In this document: one piece after another, positions 34,816 through 42,875 of the stretch | Layout: every line of letters starts with the position of its first letter | How positions within the stretch are numbered: position 1 is the stretch's first letter | Source: GYS-P2D sp964522505 | GTDB taxonomy: Bacteria; Bacteroidota; Bacteroidia; Chitinophagales; Saprospiraceae | Assembly (NCBI GenBank): GCA_964522505.1 | Contig: CAZFWJ010000004.1 | Coordinates: forward strand, 36,973 to 100,972 | Length of the DNA: 64,000 nucleotides | Reading direction: 5' to 3' | Position numbers and translations under genes: made by a program | Notes under the pieces: model-generated | What the model was told of the DNA's origin: nothing | Seen by the model: only the letters and a program-made list of their open reading frames with translations | The model's database searches: none

Positions 34816-36084
34816 TTATTTATTTCGTTGTGCTTTAATAAATACATCAATGTTATCGGGTCGATCATTTACAAAACGTAAGGTGATTAATCCTTGTTCG
34901 TTTTGATTAATCACCGCTGGAATAGAGGAGGTAGTTAAGAACCATCCCTCGGGTAATACGACTGTATTACGATTACGTCCAAAGCTTCTATCCCACACTA
35001 ATTGATCTTTATATACGACATACCGATGTGGATCTGTATAGGTTTCTGTAATGCGTAAACGCACAGACTCTCTCTCTTTCACTGGATCAAACCAGATGGC
35101 TACAACTTCAGTTTCGGGCTTAATCTCAGAATTGAGTTCGATCCCGCGCTCATTAATTGCTTCACCAATATAGGTTTCCACCTTAAGCTGTTCTCCCGTA
35201 TCCAAAATAATGGCAGAAGGGTTTGACGCTTTGCTTCCCGCTCGCACAATATTGAGATAACGATCCATTCCTAATCGCTTTTCTGTGTAATCGTGATATA
35301 ATAAAAATGAATGTGTTTCAGGTTGTTGTAATAAATAGACGATGTCCCGATCTTGAAAAGCTCGTTCACTAAATTTATAACCCAGTCGAGCTTTAGTTTT
35401 ATCTCTTGCTGTTCCTCTGCCCGCTTGGTAACTATCTTCTTCTGGAATGATAATGCTCGTGTTGGCATTTAATGGTTGAGCTTTGATTATTAATGGCACA
35501 GCGGCAGGACCACGATTTAAAAAACTAATTTTTATACGAGCATCATCGGTAAGATCAACTTGCGAAGGGTAATTGCAATGTATCAATTCATAACCTTTGG
35601 GTAATACAACACTGTTTCTTTTAATGCCTAGGGTACGAGAGAAAACAATGGTTGAACCTTCTTTATAATAGCTTGCTTTGTCTCTATATGTTTTATCAAT
35701 TCGTATGCGGGCTTGACCTCCTTTTGGAATTGGTCTAGCTAAAGTAATTTGAAGATAATCCGTATCATCTACTGTTGTGGTCAGACCGTTTTGTTTAGCA
35801 ATGCTATTATTGACAATTTCCCATTTTAGTTCTTTTCCAGAAAATTTGTCCCACACCTTATCAACATGGTGTTCGCTACCTTGTCTTAGCGTATTCCAGT
35901 AATATTTGGCATTAGAAGTAGTTGCGCTTACATCATAAATAATTCTGAATGAATGGTTGCTAGGGTCAAGTAATTCGTATTGTGTATAACTATCTGTTTG
36001 CGTTTGCTGGGCTTGAAGGGATATGCCTAAAAGCATGATTAACAGAGGGAGTATTGATTGAGAAAAGTTGAGGAAGAGTGTCAT
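34816..36084 (-). CDS. Secreted protein with internal domain duplication, unknown function
   Basis: A 422-residue protein with an N-terminal signal peptide ending near LQAQQ. Two units are clearly related: residues about 131-203 (RIRIDKTYRD, SRTLGIKRNSVVLPKGYEL, PLIIKAQP) and about 345-421 (RLRITETYTD, DRSFGRNRNTVVLPEGWFL, DVFIKAQR). Each reads as a beta-rich domain with the core R-x-R-N-x-V-V-L-P-x-G. No known family was recognised. Its stop codon is followed at once by the glycosidase-like gene, so the pair is probably one transcript. An accessory role for that enzyme (binding or assembly) is inference. Confidence 0.65.
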   Translation of the reverse strand: MTLFLNFSQSILPLLIMLLGISLQAQQTQTDSYTQYELLDPSNHSFRIIYDVSATTSNAKYYWNTLRQGSEHHVDKVWDKFSGKELKWEIVNNSIAKQNGLTTTVDDTDYLQITLARPIPKGGQARIRIDKTYRDKASYYKEGSTIVFSRTLGIKRNSVVLPKGYELIHCNYPSQVDLTDDARIKISFLNRGPAAVPLIIKAQPLNANTSIIIPEEDSYQAGRGTARDKTKARLGYKFSERAFQDRDIVYLLQQPETHSFLLYHDYTEKRLGMDRYLNIVRAGSKASNPSAIILDTGEQLKVETYIGEAINERGIELNSEIKPETEVVAIWFDPVKERESVRLRITETYTDPHRYVVYKDQLVWDRSFGRNRNTVVLPEGWFLTTSSIPAVINQNEQGLITLRFVNDRPDNIDVFIKAQRNK

Positions 36085-36234
36085 ATAAGTACTAATTCAA
36101 GTTGTTTAAGACTTAGTTTAAATGAGATAAAATAATCCGAAAACGATAAACTGAAACAGTCAATAATTTCTTCGTTATCTAGTTGCTTTTAATTTTTAGT
36201 AGATGCCATTCAATTATTTTAGTGTGCTTGTTAA

Positions 36235-36420
36235 TCTGAGTACGGAGATGAAAATAAGGAGGAGTTTCGAAAGAAACGAACTGAATCTATTTCAGTAGGG
36301 CAGCTGATTAGGGGAGATTCGGAGCATCGAGTCTATCACAGTCTCATGTGGAGGAATGGATACAAGGTCCTTATATTCATTGGGAGTACGATGGCCAGTA
36401 AAAATTACATCATAGTATAA
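36235..36420 (+). other. Unassigned open fragment in a 446-bp gap
   Basis: The gap from 36085 to 36530 has no complete gene. One rightward frame stays open for 62 codons and ends with a stop at 36418-36420. It contains SVGQLIRGDSEHRVYH and NGYKVLIFIGSTMASK, which look protein-like, but there is no start codon at its beginning and no family match could be named. It may be a decayed gene or chance. Confidence 0.2.
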
Positions 36421-36530
36421 GTTGTATCACCGTTTTGCTCGATGCCTTCCTGAGATATAGAGTCAAGAGAGTTTGAGTGTGACGTAATTTTGCATAGCGA
36501 CTTCTTGTACAACAGATCGGGGAAAAGCAG

Positions 36531-37382
36531 TTAAAATCGCCAACATAATATTTGTGTAGTCTTATTGCCATGCTGCATATCGATGATGCGGATCTCTTTT
36601 GCATTTAGCTTAAGCAGTAATTGCTCTAAAGATTCTAGTAGTCGATAACTGGATACAAGCGTGGTACACCACCCACACTGTCCACTTAGATCTTTGCTTT
36701 CATGAATCATGGTCTTAATGAAACTTGCTTCGCCACCAGGGCACCACAGTTCATTCGAAGTTCCACCAAAATTCAATTTCTGATTTCCTTTCTTGTATTT
36801 CAGATTCTTACGCTTGCGGGCAGCGACTTTACTGGCTTGAGCTGCAGAAGTATGAAATGGAGGGTTACAGATTACGAGATCAAAGTAGTCGTCTGACTGA
36901 ATGATGCCTGTTAAGATATGCTGTCTGTTAGCCTGGTTTCTCAGTATGCAGTTTCCTTGGAGGGATTCATTCTGATCAATGATGTCTTGACCATTGGATA
37001 ATGCAATCTGATCGATATCGCTGCCTACTACAGTCCATCCGTAAGCACTGATTGCCACGATGGGATAGATGAGATTGGCGCCAGTTCCGATGTCGAGCAC
37101 CGTGATGTCATCTTTTTTAGAATTCAACTCAGCTACATGATGTATATAGTCTGATCTGCTTGGGATAGGTGGGACTAAGTATCCATCAGGCAAGTCCCAA
37201 TAGCTGATACCGTAGTAGCGCATTAGTAATGACTTGTTTAGTAGCTTGACACTGACTGGATTGGAGAACTTAATCGTTTGCTGTCCCCTTGGGTTAATCA
37301 CGATGTGCTCCTCGAGCTCAGGTAATAACGTCGCTAATGCTTTGAAATCGTAACTGCCTTGATATTTATTATTCGGATGCAT
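36531..37382 (-). CDS. rlmF: 23S rRNA (adenine(1618)-N6)-methyltransferase RlmF
   Basis: It methylates A1618 of 23S rRNA. The 283-residue protein has the N-terminal HPNNKYQGSYDF block typical of RlmF, followed by the Rossmann methyltransferase core: SAM-binding VLDIGTGANLIYP, and the N6-adenine motif IV CNPPFHTS. KLNFGGTSNELWCPGGEASF, a stretch peculiar to RlmF proteins, is also present. It is divergent from the FMN dehydrogenase gene, with 158 bp between starts. Confidence 0.95.
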   Translation of the reverse strand: MHPNNKYQGSYDFKALATLLPELEEHIVINPRGQQTIKFSNPVSVKLLNKSLLMRYYGISYWDLPDGYLVPPIPSRSDYIHHVAELNSKKDDITVLDIGTGANLIYPIVAISAYGWTVVGSDIDQIALSNGQDIIDQNESLQGNCILRNQANRQHILTGIIQSDDYFDLVICNPPFHTSAAQASKVAARKRKNLKYKKGNQKLNFGGTSNELWCPGGEASFIKTMIHESKDLSGQCGWCTTLVSSYRLLESLEQLLLKLNAKEIRIIDMQHGNKTTQILCWRF

Positions 37383-37540
37383 TAATACGACGACTATTTA
37401 AAGTGATGTATATAAAGCCTATAATTTGTATATCCACAGGAATTGAGTTTTCTTGATCATGTAAAGCTATAGATTGTTGTTGATCGCAGAATATGAATAA
37501 TAGTAGGTCAGAATAGTTTAGAGGCGATTATTCGATTTAT

Positions 37541-38692
37541 ATGAGCAAGGCTATAAAATATAATCCGAACTATCCATCCGTAGAAGACCTGCGTAAGAAG
37601 GCATCTAAACGGATCCCCAAGTTTGCGTTCGAATATTTAGATGGCGGATGCAATGAAGACGTGAACCTACATAAGAATACTAAGGAGATCCGTGATGTAG
37701 AGCTCATACCACAATATCTGACTCAGCATAAGGCATCAAGCACTAAAACAACTTTGTTTGATGTAGAGTACGATGCACCATTTGGTGTAGCACCTGTCGG
37801 TTTACAAGGCCTTATGTGGCCCAAGGCACCTGAGATATTAGCTCAGGCAGCTCATGATCACAATATTCCTTTCTGTCTCAGCACGGTGACTACCGCCAGT
37901 ATCGAAACGATTGCAGAAATCACAGAAGGGAAGTCTTGGTTTCAGCTTTATCACCCAAGAGAAGAGAGAATTAGAGATGATATCATCAACAGGGTAGAAG
38001 CAGCAGGTATGCCTGTCCTGGTGATTTTAAGTGACGTCCCGACATTTGGTTATAGACCTCGGGATATACGCAATGGATTAGCTATGCCTCCTAAGATGAC
38101 CTTGAACAATATGATACAGATCTGTGGCAAGCCTAATTGGGCGCTGCGTACACTGTTAAACGGACAACCCAATTTTGAAACGCTCATACCTTATATGCCC
38201 AAAGGACTTAATTTGGCAGGTGTAGGAGCATTTATGGATAGTACATTTACAGGTCGACTCAATGAAGAGAAGATAAAACCCATAAGGGATCTATGGAAAG
38301 GTAAACTAGTCTTAAAAGGTGTTGCTAATGAGATGGATGTAGAGAAGGCCATCAAGTTAGGAATAGATGGTGTCATCGTATCTAATCACGGAGGGAGGCA
38401 ATTAGATGCAGGAGAATCGGCTATTAAGCCCTTGCAGAGAATTGCTGCTAAGTATGGAGATCAGCTCACTGTGATGATGGATAGTGGCATCAGATCGGGC
38501 CCGGATATCGCACGCACTTTAGCCTCTGGAGCAGCCTTTACTTTTTTGGGCAGGGCATTTATGTATAGTGTGGCCGCCTTAGGTAATTTAGGAGGAGATC
38601 ACATCATATCAATACTAAAGACTCAACTCCAGCAAGTGATGGAACAGATCTGTTGCGAACGTGTGACGGACTTTCCAAAATTTAAAAAATAG
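37541..38692 (+). CDS. FMN-dependent alpha-hydroxy-acid dehydrogenase (L-lactate dehydrogenase-like)
   Basis: A 383-residue TIM-barrel enzyme that oxidises L-2-hydroxy acids, probably L-lactate. Typical motifs: FEYLDGGCNEDVN near the N-terminus, PFGVAPVGLQGLMWP, FQLYHPREER, LVLKGVANEMD with the FMN-binding lysine, and the active-site SNHGGRQLD with catalytic His283. The C-terminal FLGRAFMYSVAALG binds the phosphate. There is no cytochrome b2 domain. It would feed electrons to the respiratory chain or to oxygen. It converges on tex. Confidence 0.92.
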   Translation: MSKAIKYNPNYPSVEDLRKKASKRIPKFAFEYLDGGCNEDVNLHKNTKEIRDVELIPQYLTQHKASSTKTTLFDVEYDAPFGVAPVGLQGLMWPKAPEILAQAAHDHNIPFCLSTVTTASIETIAEITEGKSWFQLYHPREERIRDDIINRVEAAGMPVLVILSDVPTFGYRPRDIRNGLAMPPKMTLNNMIQICGKPNWALRTLLNGQPNFETLIPYMPKGLNLAGVGAFMDSTFTGRLNEEKIKPIRDLWKGKLVLKGVANEMDVEKAIKLGIDGVIVSNHGGRQLDAGESAIKPLQRIAAKYGDQLTVMMDSGIRSGPDIARTLASGAAFTFLGRAFMYSVAALGNLGGDHIISILKTQLQQVMEQICCERVTDFPKFKK

Positions 38693-38734
38693 TCCTCTAT
38701 AACTGGGTGCTCCAGATTATAGCCGAATTAAAAA

Positions 38735-40840
38735 TTAGAACTTCATCGTCAGCGATATACGCTTCCTGCTCAAATCGATATCCATCACTTTAACCTCTAC
38801 TTGTTGCGACAATCGAAGAATCTCGCTCGGATCAGAAATGAATCGATCTGTAATCTGAGAGATATGGATCAGGCCGGACTCCTTAATGCCGATATCTACA
38901 AATGCGCCAAATTTCGTCAAATTATTGACAATGCCCGTCAGAACCATGCCGACCTCGACGTCTTCGATCTTCTTGATTTTAGACGAGAACTCAACGGTCT
39001 GTGCCTCGCCCCGGGGGTCGAGCCCAGGTTTCGCCAACTCTGCGGCAATATCCTTCAGCGTAGGTATGCCGATGTCATCGGAGACATAGCTAGATAAATC
39101 GATGACTTTCTGTTCAAAGTGATGCTGGATCTCTTCAAGCTGGGTGAGCTTATGATCTTTTAATATCTTCTTGACGAGGCTATAGCGCTCGGGATGTATT
39201 GCCGTGTTGTCAAGTAATTCATGGCTGTCTTTGATCCTTAGGAAGCCTGCGGCCTGTTCATAAGCTTTCTTGCCCATACGTGGTACCTGATTAAGTTCTT
39301 TGCGACTAGAAAATCCTCCAATCTCACTTCTATAATTCACGATGTTTTGGGCGAGCATAGGCCCTATACCGGATACATACTGCAAGAGATATTTGCTGGC
39401 AGTATTGAGGTTAATGCCTACGGCATTAACGGCAGAGACTACAGTATTGCCAAGACTCTCATGAAGCAAGGTTTGATTGACATCGTGCTGATATTGTCCT
39501 ACGCCAATCGACTTTGCTTCGATCTTGACTAGTTCTGCCAAGGGGTCCATAAGTCGTCGGCCGATACTTATAGCACCTCGTACGGTTACGTCGTGATCAG
39601 GAAATTCCTCACGTGCTACGGTTGAGGCCGAGTAAATGGAAGCTCCGCTTTCATTTACCATATAAGCTTCAAGGTTTAAACCTAAATTTTGGATAAAGGT
39701 CATCGTCTCGCGACCGGCTGTGCCATTGCCTATCGCTACATGTCTGACATTGTATTTATGGATCAGCGTCCGAATTTTATGCTCAGCGTCGTCAGTTTTA
39801 TGTACTGGCGGATGAGGATAGATGGTCGTGTTATGGAGGAGTTCTCCATGTTGGCCTAATACAACAACTTTACATCCAGTTCTAAACCCTGGATCGAGGG
39901 CTAATACGGCTACATCGCCCAGAGGTGCCGCTAGGAGTAGCTGACTTAGATTATTACTAAATACCTTTATGGCTTCTTGATCAGCCTTGTTCTTGGATTT
40001 CTTCTTCCATTCATTTTCTAATGAGGGTAGCAATAGGCGCTTTAGTGCATCGGCTATGGCTATGTCAATCTGATCTGCGCAAGCTCCATTGGACCTAATA
40101 TATGACCTGCTGATGCGGTCATGTGCGCGATCGGTAGATATAGAGATGCTAACCTTTAGTAGCCCTTCTTTCTCCCCTCGATACATGGCAAGGAGTCGAT
40201 GTGATGGCGTTTTCTTTAAGGTTCCAGAGTAGTCGTGATAGTCTTTATACTTTGCTGCCTCATCTTTCTTTTTAGCGATCACATTAGAAGTAATAGATGC
40301 ATATCGGTCATATGAGTTGCGCAGGCTTTGTCTTATCCTGCTGTCCTCATTAATCCACTGGGCGATGATATCTCGTGCGCCAGCTAAGGCTTCATCAGTG
40401 GTTCTTACTTTACCCTTACAATATCGCTTAGCTTCGCTGAGTAGATTATTAGTTCGTTGAGCAGAGACAATCTTGGCTAATGGCTCTAATCCAAGGTCAC
40501 GGGCGATATCTGCTCGTGTCTTTCTGCTTCTCTTATAGGGTAGGTATAGGTCCTCAAGGATGGTAGCGTTCCAACAGTCGACAATCTTTTGCTGAAGCGT
40601 GTCGGTTAACTTCCCTTGTTCTTTTATAGCCTCGATGACGGTGTCTTTACGCTTTATTAGTTTGTTGAGCTGTTCTTGGGCTTTGGAGATGTTGAGTATC
40701 TGCACTTCATTCAAGCCACCTGTACGCTCTTTTCGATATCGAGCTATAAAGGGTACTGTTGCACCCTCATTAAGCAAGACTAACACCTGATTAACAGCTT
40801 GAAGGCTGAGGTTTAATTGTGTGGCTATGAGTTTATTCAT
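38735..40840 (-). CDS. tex: Tex family RNA-binding transcription accessory protein
   Basis: A 701-residue multi-domain protein: an N-terminal helical region with LLNEGATVPFIARYRKERTG, a YqgF/RNase H-like domain (about 320-445, VLALDPGFRTGCKVVV and AIGNGTAGRET), a helix-hairpin-helix region (about 485-550, with LNTASKYLLQYVSGIGP) and a C-terminal S1 domain (about 625-700, GMVLTGIVNNLTKFGAFVDIG). This is the full Tex/Spt6-like order. It is thought to act on RNA polymerase and transcript stability; the exact role is unsettled. Convergent with the lactate dehydrogenase-like gene. Confidence 0.97.
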   Translation of the reverse strand: MNKLIATQLNLSLQAVNQVLVLLNEGATVPFIARYRKERTGGLNEVQILNISKAQEQLNKLIKRKDTVIEAIKEQGKLTDTLQQKIVDCWNATILEDLYLPYKRSRKTRADIARDLGLEPLAKIVSAQRTNNLLSEAKRYCKGKVRTTDEALAGARDIIAQWINEDSRIRQSLRNSYDRYASITSNVIAKKKDEAAKYKDYHDYSGTLKKTPSHRLLAMYRGEKEGLLKVSISISTDRAHDRISRSYIRSNGACADQIDIAIADALKRLLLPSLENEWKKKSKNKADQEAIKVFSNNLSQLLLAAPLGDVAVLALDPGFRTGCKVVVLGQHGELLHNTTIYPHPPVHKTDDAEHKIRTLIHKYNVRHVAIGNGTAGRETMTFIQNLGLNLEAYMVNESGASIYSASTVAREEFPDHDVTVRGAISIGRRLMDPLAELVKIEAKSIGVGQYQHDVNQTLLHESLGNTVVSAVNAVGINLNTASKYLLQYVSGIGPMLAQNIVNYRSEIGGFSSRKELNQVPRMGKKAYEQAAGFLRIKDSHELLDNTAIHPERYSLVKKILKDHKLTQLEEIQHHFEQKVIDLSSYVSDDIGIPTLKDIAAELAKPGLDPRGEAQTVEFSSKIKKIEDVEVGMVLTGIVNNLTKFGAFVDIGIKESGLIHISQITDRFISDPSEILRLSQQVEVKVMDIDLSRKRISLTMKF

Positions 40841-41109
40841 TGGGATCTATAGAACGAAAAAAATGCTTGATCGTGTAGTTTACTCAGGATTATTTCAGCA
40901 GTTTTTTCTCAAACTACTATTCTTATTTGGCGATTTAATAGTCTTATATCAGATAATTGAAATATTCAAGATCTCATTCATCTTACAGATAGCATGACAT
41001 ACTCTATAGCACGCTTTCCAGCACTCGTTTTCTAATTCTGTTTAGTTGATGATTGATGGATTGATAGTCCTTAAAATCTCCTGAGGTCTGTATCCTGTAT
41101 CTCCACGCA

Positions 41110-41481
41110 GGAGTTAGATCTTATTACCTCAAGTATAGACCAAGAACAGGTAGTACAACATGCTAATATGCTGCATGATCTTATCCTGTATTGGGATTTA
41201 GGATGCGCCTAATATTCCTGACGAACCGAGAAATGTCTATGCGGTGGCATCGGACTAACGAGAGCTGACGCAAGATTATATTGATCATACCGATCAATAT
41301 ATTGAGTGGGTAGATCAGATATATCATGCGCTCTCAGAAGATCACTATCAATCCGATGTTCCACCATTTTTTATTGGGTCATATTACGGGTAGTGTGCCA
41401 GGAGACTTAGAGGTAGATGTGCCCATAGTAGAAGCAGATTACAACTATGTCGACACGATACTGAGGCCTTTGGCCTATTAA
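41110..41481 (+). pseudogene. Decayed GH88 unsaturated glucuronyl hydrolase, C-terminal remnant
   Basis: Read across frames, this stretch preserves the C-terminal half of a GH88 enzyme: LYWDL near 41188, DAPNIPDEPRN from 41202, then (after a stop and shift) EWVDQIYHALSEDHYQSDVP from about 41303, then LGHITGSVPGDLEVDVPIVE and ADYNYVDTILR ending in a stop at 41479-41481. The order and motifs (YWDFD-x-PNIPDEPRD and H-x-TG-x-x-P-x-x-x-E-x-D-V-P-x-x-x-ADYY) follow intact GH88 proteins, but at least two frame breaks and in-frame stops are present and the N-terminal half is missing. The rest of the gap (40841-41109) holds nothing recognisable. Confidence 0.72.
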
Positions 41482-41660
41482 GGCTTCTTATTCTTGCGAT
41501 ATGGAAAAACAATAAATACCCCCACAGAAACAATCGCTAACCCAATCCAGAATAGGCTATGATTTGTTGTACTAGTTTTATCCATGACTCCAGCCGAATA
41601 ACCTATAAGAAACAGTCCGACTAGGCTAATGCCCATTGCGATCATTCTTTTTTTGTTCAT
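41478..41660 (-). CDS. Small two-helix membrane protein
   Basis: A 60-residue protein with two predicted membrane helices (about 8-26 and 36-53) separated by a short loop (DKTSTTNHS) and a basic tail (FPYRKNKKP). The positive ends suggest both termini are cytoplasmic. No family recognised. Its stop overlaps by 4 bp the end of the decayed GH88 gene on the other strand. Small size makes the call less certain, though a two-helix hairpin with charged flanks is unlikely by chance. Confidence 0.5.
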   Translation of the reverse strand: MNKKRMIAMGISLVGLFLIGYSAGVMDKTSTTNHSLFWIGLAIVSVGVFIVFPYRKNKKP

Positions 41661-41780
41661 CTCAGTTCATGTTGTGTAGATATTCTAATATAGCAATCCA
41701 ATGGCAGAAGTTTAGCGTAGTAATTTAATACGATCTCTTGCGGACGTAATATCTCCGACAACATCATAAATTGAGTTAAT

Positions 41781-41812
41781 AAAAAAGCAGGTATAAAATC
41801 AATTATACCCGC
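41781..41812 (-). terminator. Rho-independent terminator, leftward
   Basis: On the minus strand the arms GCGGGTATA and TATACCTGC (9 bp with one G-T pair, 41804-41812 with 41787-41795) enclose an 8-base loop and are followed by TTTTTT. It lies downstream of a very short open frame at 41869-41919. Confidence 0.7.
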
Positions 41813-41868
41813 ATGTATTGAGCTGTTAAATTACAAACTAACAACCTCTTTAGGTTGCCACTATTTTA

Positions 41869-41919
41869 TTATGGTTGAGCAACTGCAAAACCAACAGGTA
41901 CTTGAGTAGCAAAAGTCAT
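41869..41919 (-). other. Possible 16-residue peptide ORF in a 458-bp gap
   Basis: On the minus strand an ATG at 41919 opens MTFATQVPVGFAVAQP and a stop. A small hairpin (CAACCT with AGGTTG, 41842-41857) and then a good terminator follow, so a discrete short transcript is plausible. No Shine-Dalgarno is visible and no family is known; it could equally be a remnant. The rest of 41661-42118 shows only a GGGATATCCC palindrome at 41949-41958. Confidence 0.25.
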
Positions 41920-42118
41920 ATTGATTAATTAAAAAGGCTATTCACTACGGGATATCCCTTTATATAACACTGCAAAGAAGTATCACCTATCGACTTAGAT
42001 TAATGTCTATAGTTCCTGAAATGGAGTAGATTTTGCCCGATTATGGATCCAAGGATGTCAGAGATGAGCTTTTATCTAAGTTGAGCTGGAAAATTGAATG
42101 CAAGAAGGTTTTGATTGA

Positions 42119-42826
42119 TTAAGTCAATGGCAAACCGATAAACCAGTCCACAGCATCTTCAAAAAAGCCAAATGGCAGGCGCATCAGTATTATTGTATGT
42201 GCAATAATATATATCCCAATGATCAAAGGAAAGACCCATTGTCCTCGTTTGTGCTTCCTACTGATGATCATCAGCAATATGATGATCGTATAAGTGATCC
42301 CAATCGTCCATAGATACTTATCCTCTAAATCTGGAGCCATGAATGCTATCGCTCTGATGAGCGACGGCTCAATAAAAGCTACTCCAGTGGCAATCATGGC
42401 TCTGGCATGGATGCCGACAACCTGAGCATTCCACATCGCTATTGTATAGGCTACTATGAGCACAACCAAATCTCTGAATGGGATAAATGCTGAAATATAT
42501 CGTACAGGTTCAGTGGCCGACAGCTGATGGTGCGTGAGAAGAATCACGGAGATAAAAAATAAGACCATGACCGCATGTCCTATCTTTCCTATTCGCCGAT
42601 GCAGGCTGAATCGATTGCTACGGATGAGCATTGGCTGGACGATCAGTATGATGATCCAAAGACTGGCCATGACAGCATGAAAATGAAAGTATCCATTAAA
42701 ACTTCCCTCAACTGAAAACAGCTTAGAAAAGTAGCTCTGCCAAAAGCCAGCGATTGCCAATATCATTAAGCCCACCATCCATATGGCAGCATATCGGACT
42801 ATAGCTGAGTTGTGGAGTTTGGACAT
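42119..42826 (-). CDS. Hypothetical multi-pass membrane protein
   Basis: A 235-residue integral membrane protein with about six or seven predicted helices. Conserved-looking histidines sit at helix ends (GYFHFHAVMASLW and NRFSLHRRIGKIGHAVM), a layout seen in several haem- or quinone-related small membrane families such as DUF2306-like proteins. The exact family was not identified. It follows the penicillin acylase gene by 49 bp on the same strand and is likely co-transcribed with it. Confidence 0.7.
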   Translation of the reverse strand: MSKLHNSAIVRYAAIWMVGLMILAIAGFWQSYFSKLFSVEGSFNGYFHFHAVMASLWIIILIVQPMLIRSNRFSLHRRIGKIGHAVMVLFFISVILLTHHQLSATEPVRYISAFIPFRDLVVLIVAYTIAMWNAQVVGIHARAMIATGVAFIEPSLIRAIAFMAPDLEDKYLWTIGITYTIIILLMIISRKHKRGQWVFPLIIGIYIIAHTIILMRLPFGFFEDAVDWFIGLPLT

Positions 42827-42875
42827 ATGGCAATTAAAAAAAACACTATTCCTACGATCATTAAACGCATTCGAC

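Noticed and set aside
31462..36084. Polysaccharide utilisation locus around GH5 and the six-hairpin gene
   Set aside because: No SusC/SusD pair, no hybrid sensor or ECF sigma/anti-sigma pair, and the two groups are transcribed toward each other.
38801..39097. Rightward open frames opposite tex
   Set aside because: Overlap the S1 and linker coding part of Tex, with no family features.
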